Made by a program: the position numbers and the translations under genes. A stretch of 37,454 nucleotides of DNA. Origin: a virus. Position 1 is the first letter of the stretch. Each line of letters starts with the position of its first letter. The DNA lies in IMG/VR virus record IMGVR_UViG_3300050343_000059, positions 1-37,454 of that record. The stretch is one strand, 5' to 3'. Of this stretch, positions 1-7,459 are shown in pieces. The notes beneath the pieces were generated by a model, which saw nothing but the letters and a program-made list of their open reading frames with translations, had not been told where the DNA came from and searched no databases.

Positions 1-124
1 CTTTAGCCTGGAAATAGCCTTTTCTGTCTTTTTTGATTTTAGTTATAGCTGCAGAATAAGGTAAGGATTTATTCTTAGCAAAATTTTTAATTATATTGTT
101 AATTTCTAATTTTCGGTCTTTCAT
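1..124 (-). CDS. Unknown 68-aa protein, N-terminal part (continues across the window ends)
   Basis: The ATG is at 124-122, preceded by an AAGGGG ribosome-binding site. Forty-one lysine-rich codons run to the left edge, leaving one base. That base plus the last two bases of the window form a codon, and the frame stays open from 37454 down to a TAA at 37372, giving 68 aa. The product is basic with no recognised domain. It sits in the leftward early operon between the replication-type HTH gene (249-653) and the gene at 36951-37385, whose ATG overlaps its end. Function unknown. Confidence 0.7.
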   Translation of the reverse strand, partial: MKDRKLEINNIIKNFAKNKSLPYSAAITKIKKDRKGYFQAK

Positions 125-248
125 TAGATACACCCCTTGCCAGACCTCAAATATAGAAATTCGTATATAGATATATATATTAGTTCTATATTAAGTATCG
201 TTTTCAATACACCCAAATTAAGTTTTCGATACTCCCAAATGTTAATAA
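125..248. repeat. Iteron-like repeats plus AT-rich tract; candidate replication origin
   Basis: Two imperfect 19-bp direct repeats lie at 200-218 and 222-240 (GTTTTCAATACACCCAAAT and GTTTTCGATACTCCCAAAT, 17/19 identical, 22-bp period). An inverted pair AGTATCG (194-200) / CGATACT (227-233) brackets them, and an almost pure A/T tract lies at 145-195. The region directly follows a gene for a replication-type HTH protein. Phage origins often lie in or beside the initiator gene, so this is inferred to be a binding site or origin. It could instead be a promoter/operator for the gene starting at 124. Confidence 0.4.
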
Positions 249-653
249 TCACTTAATAACCTTTGGTATGTTGATAATGTTGGGATAACTTAAAGCTCTA
301 TCCAAGTTGCGTTTGTGTCTATTTTTAGACAAAGATATTTTTCTTCGTTTGTTTAAATTGTGTTGGATATATTCTTGCATGGTTGGTTTATCAAAAACAT
401 AATGGCAAGTTCCATTGTCAATTTGCTTTCTGGCCATAAGTCCAAATAAGGAGAGTCGGTCAAGGTGTGATATAAGTTTGGCTTTAGTTTTAATGCCTGT
501 TCTAATCATCAAATACTTATGGGATATTCTGCACCCTCTAGGTGCATTTTTAAAAGACTTACAGATAATATAGATTAACTTTTCATGTGAGTTTAAAGCT
601 CTATTGTTAAGCAAGTCCTTATCTATCTTTTCAAAATATTTAATCTTATCCAT
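249..653 (-). CDS. Helix-turn-helix replication-type protein
   Basis: 134 aa. The N-terminal part (about residues 1-80) has the pattern of winged-helix domains in phage replication initiators of the O/DnaD-like HTH_36 type: a start resembling KIKYFEKIDKDLL, then RISHKYLMIRTGIKTKAKLI as the recognition helices, and a following wing. The C-terminus is basic. The ATG overlaps the stop of the upstream zinc-ribbon gene, so the two are translationally coupled. Iteron-like repeats lie just past its stop. A role in starting phage replication is inferred from fold and position. A transcription regulator is the alternative. Confidence 0.55.
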   Translation of the reverse strand: MDKIKYFEKIDKDLLNNRALNSHEKLIYIICKSFKNAPRGCRISHKYLMIRTGIKTKAKLISHLDRLSLFGLMARKQIDNGTCHYVFDKPTMQEYIQHNLNKRRKISLSKNRHKRNLDRALSYPNIINIPKVIK

Positions 654-804
654 TTAATTGTTTCTCTTTTGGTAAATAAACATCAACATGAGCATTACAT
701 TTTGGACAAGATAAATTACTAACAATACTATAATCTTCATTTTCATCTTCAATATCATGGTCGCCACCCCATATTAATTCTGTCTTACAATGCCAACAAT
801 TCAT
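646..804 (-). CDS. Small zinc-ribbon protein
   Basis: 52 aa. It begins MNCWHCKTELIWGGDHD and later has CPKC, so two CxxC knuckles frame an acidic middle. This CWxCxxELIWGGDHD pattern recurs in small phage proteins of unknown role. Its stop overlaps the start of the HTH gene at 653, and its own ATG overlaps the stop of the gene at 801-956. It probably binds zinc, perhaps in a regulator or protein-protein contact; the exact job is unknown. Confidence 0.65.
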   Translation of the reverse strand: MNCWHCKTELIWGGDHDIEDENEDYSIVSNLSCPKCNAHVDVYLPKEKQLNG

Positions 805-956
805 TTAATTTCCTTTTGTAATTCTTTTTCAATTTGGCTCATAGGTTTTCCAAGCACATACAAAGCATAATGATCGCAGCAATAATATTTACTTGCCTCT
901 TTCAAATCTGCCTCCTTATCGCAAACACAACATTTTTTTTTAGGATCTCCATACAT
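801..956 (-). CDS. Small Cys/His-rich protein
   Basis: 51 aa, read from ATG at 956-954, just inside the stop of the previous gene. Residues CCVCDKEADLKEASKYYCCD followed by H give a CxxC ... CCxxH arrangement able to bind zinc. It overlaps the next gene by an ATGA junction, which supports a real coupled gene. Family not recognised. Confidence 0.55.
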   Translation of the reverse strand: MYGDPKKKCCVCDKEADLKEASKYYCCDHYALYVLGKPMSQIEKELQKEIK

Positions 957-958
957 AT

Positions 959-1474
959 CTAATTCCAAGTGCTATCCTTTAATAAATTTATTGGTGTTAA
1001 TTTTTCAGGTGGTATGGAATAACAAAATGGTCGGTCAAGTCCGAAAGTTGTTTTCCATTGTTCCTGTCCAAGTACATAAGTTGAATTAACAAAACCTAAA
1101 ATTTTAAACTTAGGTGCTTCATCAATAACTAAAATATAAAATTCGCCTGGCTTTGCTTTAGGTCTAATGATTAAAGAATTATTATTATTATTTTTTGGAA
1201 GCTGCGTTCTTACTTGCAACTTTAAATCTTTAAAAACTAAATCAGGAACACCCCCAACATTACAATGATATTCAAATTTTGAACAATTTAAAAACTTTGC
1301 TGTTGCAACCTCCCCCATAGCACCAGATATGGACTTTGCCATTTGGTCATTAAGAGAACCCTTATAATTATATCCCCAACTCTCCTTATGCTTTTTAGAC
1401 TCTAAGCAACGCAAAATTCCTAAATGAGCTGCTGATTGCATTTCATAAAGATCAAGATTGACTTCGTTATTCAC
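959..1474 (-). CDS. PD-(D/E)XK-like nuclease-fold protein
   Basis: About 171 aa. A GTG start at 1474 is preferred because AAGGGGG lies just upstream; a TTG at 1480 is possible. The motifs GAMGEVATAKFLN (E55), VPDLVF (D78) and LQVRT (87-90), then a beta strand (SLIIRP) and FYILVID, match the order of a restriction-endonuclease-like core, with Q-V-R in place of E-x-K. Similar GEVA...D...QVRT proteins are common in marine phages and uncharacterised. The changed catalytic triad leaves nuclease activity uncertain. It overlaps the upstream gene's stop. Confidence 0.5.
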   Translation of the reverse strand: MNNEVNLDLYEMQSAAHLGILRCLESKKHKESWGYNYKGSLNDQMAKSISGAMGEVATAKFLNCSKFEYHCNVGGVPDLVFKDLKLQVRTQLPKNNNNNSLIIRPKAKPGEFYILVIDEAPKFKILGFVNSTYVLGQEQWKTTFGLDRPFCYSIPPEKLTPINLLKDSTWN

Positions 1475-1706
1475 TCTCAACCCCCTTTAAAACGCAGTAT
1501 TGAAGCATTACGACCCTATTTTTGTAGGTATAAAACCCAAAAGGTAGGTCATTTTGACCAAAATAAGGGTTATCCACCCATTTTGTATGTGTTTCTATTG
1601 CTTTTTCGCAAGAATTAATGTTTTTTAATTCAAATTTTGGGACTTTTACTAGGTCTATCTGTCCATCATTTGTGATTACCCCAAAAATTAAAACTAATAC
1701 TTTCAT
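1467..1706 (-). CDS. Small unknown protein with hydrophobic N-terminus and two cysteines
   Basis: 79 aa. A short hydrophobic start (MKVLVLIFGVI) is followed by a charged body with single cysteines near residues 33 and 71, a spacing that could form a disulphide if exported. It is the first gene of the leftward early operon and overlaps the next gene. No family could be named. Confidence 0.5.
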   Translation of the reverse strand: MKVLVLIFGVITNDGQIDLVKVPKFELKNINSCEKAIETHTKWVDNPYFGQNDLPFGFYTYKNRVVMLQYCVLKGVESE

Positions 1707-1856
1707 AATCTCAAGATTTGTAGTGAGGCAAATCAGTTAAAAACTATGCACTTTTTTATTAGTAAAGCAACCCATTTAATCACTTAGAAATTAATTTAAT
1801 ATGAAAGCAATATTTAGTTGACTAATACCAGATAAATGAATACAGATTGAGAACAA
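1707..1856. promoter_or_regulatory. Divergent early promoter region with shared operator-like motif
   Basis: This 150-bp gap separates the leftward early operon from the rightward recombination operon. It holds TTAATTTAATATGAA (1791-1805, repeated at 34460), a TTGACT box (1818-1823), the motif TAATACCAGA (1823-1832) and AGATAAATGAAT (1830-1841, repeated at 36296). The same pieces occur upstream of the other rightward units, so a common phage regulator is inferred. The precise -10 boxes are uncertain. Confidence 0.55.
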
Positions 1857-2609
1857 ATGAATAATATATTGAATAAAAAATTTATAGAAGTTGCTGCTAA
1901 ATCAGGATATAATTCTGACTTTATAGAGAGCTATATGATTAAGAAAGAATTAACAGCTAAAGGTTTTACATTTAGAAGATCAGCTTTAGATCAATTATTA
2001 AAAAAAAATAGTAAAAAAATTTCTGATTTTATAAGAGATACTTACCTACCCAAAGAGCAAAAAAATAAATTTGCACAAATTTCAAAAATATTAAATCCAA
2101 AAAAAAATGCACCTAAATATTTTACAGAGAATGATTTAGCTTTTGATTTATCTCATTGGTTTAATAGTTTTTCAAATGGAGATGTATTGGTTTCACCAGA
2201 ATACTTTATAGGAGATACTGTTGAAATTCCTGTTATTGGATCATTATTTGGTAATGGACAAGTGCGTTTGCATAAAGGTAGAGAAATAACTAAAATAAAT
2301 ATTCACCCTAAATATGCTAATTGTCATGCAATAGAATCACAAATAGGATCATCAAGAGGTTATATGAGATTATTTGTTCCATCAAAAAATATTTGTCATT
2401 TAGCAAATAATAGATTTGGTTTTGCTCAAGATAAAAAATCTAAAATTATTTGGTGTGGATATATAGAACCTCAATCAAATGGCAAATATAATATTTTAGA
2501 TAAATCTTATTCAACTGGAAAAACTTATGGAGCTTCAGTTGAAAATATTAGTTTATCTTGGTCAGTAGAAATAAAAGCTGAGTATTATCCTACCTTTTAT
2601 AATAATTAA
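1857..2609 (+). CDS. Unknown 250-aa protein, first gene of rightward early operon
   Basis: ATG with only a weak GAGAAC ribosome site. The first 75 residues are helical and lysine-rich (possible DNA-binding segment). The middle and C-terminal parts are beta-rich and aromatic-rich (motifs GNGQVRLHKGRE, SSRGYMRLFVPS, WCGYIEP). No transmembrane segment or catalytic motif is visible. It lies between two copies of the operator-like motif (1823 and 2606), so it may be controlled separately from the exonuclease genes. It could be an early host-takeover or exclusion protein; this is a guess from position. Confidence 0.6.
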   Translation: MNNILNKKFIEVAAKSGYNSDFIESYMIKKELTAKGFTFRRSALDQLLKKNSKKISDFIRDTYLPKEQKNKFAQISKILNPKKNAPKYFTENDLAFDLSHWFNSFSNGDVLVSPEYFIGDTVEIPVIGSLFGNGQVRLHKGREITKINIHPKYANCHAIESQIGSSRGYMRLFVPSKNICHLANNRFGFAQDKKSKIIWCGYIEPQSNGKYNILDKSYSTGKTYGASVENISLSWSVEIKAEYYPTFYNN

Positions 2610-2649
2610 CACCAGATTAATTTAGTTGACTTCAGATTAACTATACATT
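2606..2649 (+). promoter_or_regulatory. Operator-like motif and promoter before the exonuclease gene
   Basis: TTAACACCAGATTAA at 2606-2620 is a near-palindrome (TTAA...TTAA arms) matching the motif shared with 1823, 7460, 34501 and 36327. CAGATTAA occurs twice 20 bp apart (2613, 2633). TTAGTTGACT (2622-2631) is identical to 1814-1823. The downstream gene starts at 2664 with no strong ribosome site. Confidence 0.45.
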
Positions 2650-2663
2650 ATTGATTTGTTTAT

Positions 2664-3572
2664 ATGGCAAATCATTTAAAAATAATTGGTGAAGCATATC
2701 AAAAGTTTAATGACACAAATACATCTGTGTCTGCTAACAAAGAACCCCACTCATTAAGAGCTTTTAAAAGATATAAATTAAATTCAGAACAAAGAAATAA
2801 ATGCACTAATGCGTCTTTAACTTTAGGCACACTTGGACATGATATTTCAGAAAAAGCTATTGTAAAAAATTTATCAGTTGAAGAATGTATTGCTGATAAA
2901 GAAATTCAAGACAAAATAAAATCCTATGTAACTGTTGATATGAAAGACCAAATGAAGTTTGAATTTGGTATTAAATTTTTAAAAGATATATGTCAAAACC
3001 ATATAGAAAATATTAAAGAACTACCTAAACAAAAATGGCAAACTGAAATTGAGCATATTAAATGGATAGATCCAATTAATGTTCCATTTAGAATGTTTAT
3101 AGATTTAACAGGCGATACTCATATCAATGATTTAAAAAACAAATTTCCAACAGTTAAATATGCACCATTAAAAACAAAACAAACAAAAGAAAATCCTAAT
3201 AGAATTGGTGATTGGACTTGTTCGCACCCTAAGATCGACCAAAGAGCTTTTACAGGAGATTTAATGCAAATTGCCTTGTACTCACACACAACAGGATTAA
3301 AGCCATCATTAAGTTATGCAAGTGCAACAGATAGAATTTTATTTACTGAAAAAAATTGTGAAGAACTACAACCAGAAAATTTAAAAAGAAATTTACAAGA
3401 ATTGATTGCCTATGAGATTGCATGGGAGAAAAAATTAAAAGCTGCCAATGGTTCAGTTGATGAATTGTTATGGCTAAATATCCCTGACTTTAGCGAAATT
3501 CGTAAAGGAAGTTTTTGGTGGAACTCAATCCCACAAGAATACATGGAGGATTATTTAAAAACTTATGTCTGA
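2664..3572 (+). CDS. RecB/Cas4-like PD-(D/E)XK exonuclease
   Basis: 302 aa. The family order is visible: GTLGHDISEKA (H59, E63), FIDLTGD (D147), INDLKNK (D156-x-K158) and QIALY (Q202, Y206), the QxxxY motif typical of RecB-type nucleases. Such proteins degrade one strand of linear dsDNA and feed a partner annealing protein. The neighbour at 3750 looks like that partner, so the pair probably serves phage recombination or replication. Specific subfamily uncertain. Confidence 0.7.
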   Translation: MANHLKIIGEAYQKFNDTNTSVSANKEPHSLRAFKRYKLNSEQRNKCTNASLTLGTLGHDISEKAIVKNLSVEECIADKEIQDKIKSYVTVDMKDQMKFEFGIKFLKDICQNHIENIKELPKQKWQTEIEHIKWIDPINVPFRMFIDLTGDTHINDLKNKFPTVKYAPLKTKQTKENPNRIGDWTCSHPKIDQRAFTGDLMQIALYSHTTGLKPSLSYASATDRILFTEKNCEELQPENLKRNLQELIAYEIAWEKKLKAANGSVDELLWLNIPDFSEIRKGSFWWNSIPQEYMEDYLKTYV

Positions 3573-3753
3573 TACAGGAATAATTATACCCCTGAAAGAA
3601 AGAGTTAGAGATTTGGAAACTATTAATGAAGCTCATCAAAAAAAGAATGGTCAGCTTAGACAAGAGATCCAGGACAAGGATAAATTAATTAAAGAACTTA
3701 CAGAAAAAATAAATAACCCAACAAAGAAAATGAGAGAACAAGGAGAACTATGA
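3565..3753 (+). CDS. Short coiled-coil protein
   Basis: 62 aa, almost entirely heptad-like charged helix (LKERVRDLETINEAHQKKNG and onward). It overlaps the exonuclease end by 8 bp and the next gene by ATGA, so all three are coupled. It may be an adaptor between the nuclease and the annealing protein. This is inference from position only. Confidence 0.55.
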   Translation: MSDTGIIIPLKERVRDLETINEAHQKKNGQLRQEIQDKDKLIKELTEKINNPTKKMREQGEL

Positions 3754-4412
3754 TTGAGAGAAGTTTAAGAGATGCAATTCAAGAATTTAAGTCTGGTATA
3801 AAAAAAAGTGATTTTATTAAAGTAAAAGGTAATAAAGATTATTTAAGTGTTCCATATAGAGTTAATTTCGTAAGAGGATATTTTGGAGAAAGATTACAAA
3901 TATTAACTGAAAGCACAGAACTTTCATCAGGTTCATTTAAATTTGTTTCAAGCATCATATTAGATGGCAAGTGTATTAGTAATGGTGAGTCAAAACAGAT
4001 GCACACTAAAGAAAAAGATTTTGAGAAAAATCAATCTGTGAGTATTGGTAGAGGACTTTCTTTTGCTGGGTTTATGGGTTCAGAAGTTGCAACAGTAGAA
4101 GAAATGCAAGAATTTATTAGAACAGATGAAACTTTTGATGACAAAAAAGAAATTGTAAAAGCTACTCCAAAATTAAAAACAGATACAAAACAAAAATTAA
4201 CAGTACAAGAAATGGCAGATCAATGGATAGAAGTATTAAAAACAACTGCCGAACACTCTAAAACACTTGGTCAATTTGAAAATAATTTAAATGACTTGCG
4301 TAAAGAGTATCTTGAGGAACTTCAAACAATATGGGGAGATTTAATTCAACAACAAAGAATTGAAGATTCTTACATTTCACTACAAAAACAAATCAACAAT
4401 AGGAAACAATAA
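3750..4412 (+). CDS. Probable single-strand DNA annealing protein (Rad52/Erf-like)
   Basis: 220 aa. An N-terminal mixed alpha/beta core (ERLQILTESTEL, FKFVSSIILDG) is followed by SIGRGLSFAGFMGSEVATVE (near residues 91-112), which resembles the GRAL..AGF...ASxEEM signature of phage annealing proteins. A lysine-rich linker and a helical tail follow. The neighbouring exonuclease and coiled-coil genes fit a two-part recombinase. Family assignment by pattern only. Confidence 0.55.
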   Translation: MIERSLRDAIQEFKSGIKKSDFIKVKGNKDYLSVPYRVNFVRGYFGERLQILTESTELSSGSFKFVSSIILDGKCISNGESKQMHTKEKDFEKNQSVSIGRGLSFAGFMGSEVATVEEMQEFIRTDETFDDKKEIVKATPKLKTDTKQKLTVQEMADQWIEVLKTTAEHSKTLGQFENNLNDLRKEYLEELQTIWGDLIQQQRIEDSYISLQKQINNRKQ

Positions 4413-4413
4413 T

Positions 4414-4632
4414 ATGAGTGATTACGATAATTCAGCAGCACTTTGGAAAAGACAAGCAAGAGATACTGATGTAGCTGGTAAAAAATACCCACACTACAAT
4501 GGCAACATAACTGTTGGTGGAAAGAAAATGAATTTAGCTGCATGGCTAAACACAGAAAAAACCAAAGAGGGACAACCAGATATTAGTTTAAAAATTTCTG
4601 AGATTGTTGCTAAGGAAGATGCACCATTTTAA
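4414..4632 (+). CDS. DUF736-like small protein
   Basis: 72 aa, starting at ATG 4414 behind AGGAAAC. The layout NSAALWKR ... HYNGNITVGGKKMNLAAWLN ... PDISLKISEI matches small beta-barrel-like DUF736-type proteins found in phages and plasmids. The reading frame extends upstream, but the ATG at 4414 has the ribosome site and fits the family start. Position in a recombination operon suggests a DNA-associated role. TAATG junction with the next gene. Confidence 0.6.
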   Translation: MSDYDNSAALWKRQARDTDVAGKKYPHYNGNITVGGKKMNLAAWLNTEKTKEGQPDISLKISEIVAKEDAPF

Positions 4633-4925
4633 TGTCTGAAAGTATTAACCCAAATCATTATAAAAAAAGTATCGAAACTTATGATGCTATTACTAGCCAG
4701 TTATCTCCAATGGAGGTGATTGGCTATCTTAGATCACAAATTATGAAATACACAATGAGAATGGGTGAAAAGCATGATGGAACAATTGATGCCTGTATTA
4801 TGGATATAGGTAAAGCCGATTGGTACACAAACAAATTATTAAAATATTTAAATGATTTAAAAAAAAATAAATCATTTATTGGTGAGCCTGACAATGTTGC
4901 CGAACTATTTAAGAAAGATAATTAA
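4632..4925 (+). CDS. DUF3310 (SaV-like) protein
   Basis: 97 aa. INPNHYKKSIETYDAI, then a helix pair, then KYTMR and KADWYTNKLLKYL: the N-terminal NPxHYK and C-terminal KAxWYxxxL signatures of DUF3310. The family is frequent in phages and sometimes annotated as nucleotide kinase, with no firm function. TAATG overlaps on both sides. Confidence 0.75.
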   Translation: MSESINPNHYKKSIETYDAITSQLSPMEVIGYLRSQIMKYTMRMGEKHDGTIDACIMDIGKADWYTNKLLKYLNDLKKNKSFIGEPDNVAELFKKDN

Positions 4926-5224
4926 TGAAGAATGGAAATGGACATAAATATATCTATTTAAGTGAGCCTAAACTCAAGACACTTAAATTTATTACAAAGT
5001 ATATAGAAAAGCATAACTTTTCTCCTACTTTTGCTGAGATAAGTAAAGCTCTTAAATGGAGCAGAGCAAGGTCTGGCAAGATAGTATCAGAGTTATATGA
5101 CTTAGGGTTTATCTCTAAAGGCATCAATGCTCACAGAAAAATTGAAATGACTACTGAACAAATGGGATCAGTTGCCAATCTAAATGTAAATAAATCATAC
5201 CCAGTACAAGAAAGTTTAGCATGA
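4925..5224 (+). CDS. LexA-type winged-helix DNA-binding protein without peptidase
   Basis: 99 aa. KTLKFITKYIEKHNFSPTFA, EISKALKW, then SELYDLGFISKG reproduces the LexA DNA-binding domain (PTxAEI turn, recognition helix, LxxxGxI wing). The S24 autoprotease half is absent. It may bind SOS-box-like or phage sites without being cleaved in the SOS response. It lies just upstream of the XRE gene in the same operon, so it is a plausible lytic/lysogenic switch component. Confidence 0.65.
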   Translation: MKNGNGHKYIYLSEPKLKTLKFITKYIEKHNFSPTFAEISKALKWSRARSGKIVSELYDLGFISKGINAHRKIEMTTEQMGSVANLNVNKSYPVQESLA

Positions 5225-5442
5225 GTGTATTTAAGGAAAGTTTTTTTGAAGCAAGTTTTAAAACAATAGAAGAATTCGATAGTGCAGAAGTTGCTTCTGC
5301 AAAATTGAATGTTAGCGATAATGCTAACTTAGAGATTATTGACATAAAGTTAAACAAGTCATTAATCAAAACCAACAACGATAAGGAGTTAGATAATGCA
5401 ACTAACGAACAGCACAGTAAGACTTTATCAAAAGCTGAATGA
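5221..5442 (+). CDS. Unknown 73-aa acidic protein
   Basis: ATGA overlap with the LexA-like gene supports translation. The product is acidic and helical in the first 45 residues, with no recognised motif. Its last 47 bases overlap the next gene in a different frame. Confidence 0.45.
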   Translation: MSVFKESFFEASFKTIEEFDSAEVASAKLNVSDNANLEIIDIKLNKSLIKTNNDKELDNATNEQHSKTLSKAE

Positions 5443-5584
5443 TCTTCATAAAAATATTATGAAGTCTGTTGATACAAGAATGTGTGTGCATACATATAAC
5501 GATTATCTTGAGTATAAACAATTGGTAAGAAGAATTGTTGCCAATCAAAACTCAGATGCAGTTATTCGATATAAAGAATTATAA
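5396..5584 (+). CDS. Unknown 62-aa protein
   Basis: A good AAGGAG ribosome site lies ahead of the ATG. The protein is mostly helical and basic (LYQKLNDLHKNIMKS, YLEYKQLVRRIV). No family recognised. Last gene before the gap leading to the XRE repressor. Confidence 0.5.
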   Translation: MQLTNSTVRLYQKLNDLHKNIMKSVDTRMCVHTYNDYLEYKQLVRRIVANQNSDAVIRYKEL

Positions 5585-5657
5585 TTAATTCTTAGTGTAT
5601 TAAAAGTTGTAAAAAAAACTGTAGGCTACTTGTCGCTAAAATTTAAGGAGAAAGAGA

Positions 5658-6002
5658 ATGAGCAGAGCATTAGATAAGATATACAATAAAACAATTGGAC
5701 AAAAGATAAGAGAAGCAAGAGAAAATAATATTATTTATATTACCAATGGTGATACAGCAGTTCCTAAAAAGAAACTGACCACCCAACAAAGATTAGGAAA
5801 AGCACTAGGTGTAACTTTCCAACAAATACAAAAATATGAGTCTGGTCATAATGGAGTAAGTTCTCTTAAACTTATTCAGATCAGCAATTTTTTTAATAAG
5901 CCACTTGATTACTTTACAAGTGATGCAACAGAATTATTGGAGAAAGTTAGACCAACCGATAATAGCTCAGTTAAAGTTTCTGAGTCCCTTGAAAATGTCT
6001 AG
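5658..6002 (+). CDS. XRE-family helix-turn-helix repressor candidate
   Basis: 114 aa behind AAGGAG. IGQKIREARE (helix 1), then an inserted stretch of about 16 residues, then LTTQQRLGKALGVTFQQIQK and YESG (helices 2-3) as in Cro/CI HTH proteins. No peptidase domain follows, only a short charged tail. It is the best candidate for the lysogeny repressor and is closed by two hairpins. The extra loop between helices 1 and 2 is unusual. Confidence 0.65.
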   Translation: MSRALDKIYNKTIGQKIREARENNIIYITNGDTAVPKKKLTTQQRLGKALGVTFQQIQKYESGHNGVSSLKLIQISNFFNKPLDYFTSDATELLEKVRPTDNSSVKVSESLENV

Positions 6003-6011
6003 CATAAAATT

Positions 6012-6090
6012 CAATCAAGCCTAGTGAACTTGATTGTGTTTGTTTGATGAAACAAAGGGTGGATTTGTTAGCTCCTTGTCCACCCTTTTT
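6012..6090 (+). terminator. Tandem hairpins ending the rightward early operon
   Basis: Hairpin 1 is CAATCAAG (6012-6019) / CTTGATTG (6029-6036). Hairpin 2 is AAAGGGTGGA (6054-6063) / TCCACCCTTT (6079-6088), followed by more T. The second is a classic intrinsic terminator just past the XRE gene. Confidence 0.75.
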
Positions 6091-6092
6091 AT

Positions 6093-6269
6093 ATGTACTT
6101 TATAATATTTAAAAATAAAAATAATATCCTTACTTCCTATTCTAACCAAATATTTTCCACAGAAGCTGAAGCAACTGATTATGGCCAGAGAAGTCTTAAA
6201 AGAAAAGATGTCTGGCAAGTCGTTAGATACAACTCCGAAAACTACGATAAGTATTGGTATAAAAACTAA
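6093..6269 (+). CDS. Unknown 58-aa protein convergent with the integrase
   Basis: ATG at 6093 directly after the terminator. The second half looks protein-like (FSTEAEATDYGQRSLKRKDV, then W-Q-V-V-R-Y and Y-D-K-Y-W). Its stop overlaps the last bases of the integrase gene on the other strand. No ribosome site is obvious and the true start may be internal. Function unknown. Confidence 0.45.
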   Translation: MYFIIFKNKNNILTSYSNQIFSTEAEATDYGQRSLKRKDVWQVVRYNSENYDKYWYKN

Positions 6270-7435
6270 TTCCAATTGTAATTGCTAGTTTGATGATCTG
6301 AGTATTTTACAGAGTCTTTACTTGTAGCATATTTCTTAATGTAATTTGTATTGATAAACTTTAAATCAAGATCCCCCATGTGTGTAGCAAGATCAAATGG
6401 ATTTGTGTACTTACCTTGATAGCACCAATAAGATACGTTCCAATGTCTAAAAAAATAGGTCTTTCTGGCCACAGGGAGCTTCAGATTTAACGATTCAACT
6501 GCTTTGTCTAGGCAAGTAATCATATTCTTTAAATCATGGAATTTACCCTTAGAATTAAGAAAGATACATTGTTGATCTTCAGGTAGAGTATTCATGTAAT
6601 CTATAAGCTGATCTTTTAATGATGCACTTATCTCAAGCTCTCTATAACCAGCTTCTGTTTTAGGTGGTGCTAAACCCTTTTTATAATCCACAGAATTAGT
6701 TACCTCAAATACTGGTATATTTCTTTTAAAGTGAAAGTTTTTTCTTTGTGCAGCTCTTGCTTCACTAGGTCTGCAAGAGGTTTCTGCCATTAACTTAAAC
6801 ATTAATTGGTATGGCTTAGAGGGTATCTTAGAGATAATAGTTTTGATTTTATCAAAGTTCCATTCCTCAAAGTCAATCTTGCCTGACTTTTTCTTCTTTG
6901 GAGCATCTTCTTTTTTAAAAAATGTAGCAGTTTTAAATACATTAACTTTAAATGGATTTGTTTCTGCCATGCCAACTTGTGTGTCATATATTCTAGCAAA
7001 GGTATGAAAGATTTTCTTTTTATATTCAAAATCTAAATCATCAATCTTTTTAATAAAGTCTGCTATATACTCTACATCAACTTTAGTTAAATCTACATCA
7101 CCACAATGCTTTTCAATATGCTTATAATGTTCTGAGTATTCTTTAAATGTAGTCATACTAAATCCAGTAGTAGGCTCATTGGCTCTTGATTTACATTTCT
7201 TAGAATAAACATTCCAGGCATAAGATAAAGGAACTGAAATAATTACATTCATATTTTTAGGATTTATATTTCCAATCCTTAATAATATTTTTTCAGCTTC
7301 TTGTTCTAGCCATTGTTTGTTTGGACTTTGTATTACTTTTTTCTTACCTTGATCTTTATATGTAAATGTATGTGCTTTATGTTTCTTACCTTTAACATCT
7401 ACCCATGTTCTTTTGCCTAGCTTTATTTTGTTCAT
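6266..7435 (-). CDS. int: Tyrosine site-specific integrase
   Basis: 389 aa behind AGGAGATAAG. The N-terminal part (about 1-60) looks like an arm-binding domain, 95-175 like a SAM-like core-binding domain, and 190-380 is catalytic. Visible active-site residues: R222 in ETSCRPSEARAAQ, K259 in PPKTEAG, R330-H331 in YFFRHW (Tyr327 where many have His), H353 in THMGD and the nucleophile Y365 in NTNYIKKY. It sits beside a tRNA-Asn attachment core at 7676, so it should recombine phage and host DNA there. Confidence 0.93.
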   Translation of the reverse strand: MNKIKLGKRTWVDVKGKKHKAHTFTYKDQGKKKVIQSPNKQWLEQEAEKILLRIGNINPKNMNVIISVPLSYAWNVYSKKCKSRANEPTTGFSMTTFKEYSEHYKHIEKHCGDVDLTKVDVEYIADFIKKIDDLDFEYKKKIFHTFARIYDTQVGMAETNPFKVNVFKTATFFKKEDAPKKKKSGKIDFEEWNFDKIKTIISKIPSKPYQLMFKLMAETSCRPSEARAAQRKNFHFKRNIPVFEVTNSVDYKKGLAPPKTEAGYRELEISASLKDQLIDYMNTLPEDQQCIFLNSKGKFHDLKNMITCLDKAVESLNLKLPVARKTYFFRHWNVSYWCYQGKYTNPFDLATHMGDLDLKFINTNYIKKYATSKDSVKYSDHQTSNYNWN

Positions 7436-7459
7436 CTTATCTCCTATTTATTTGTTTTC

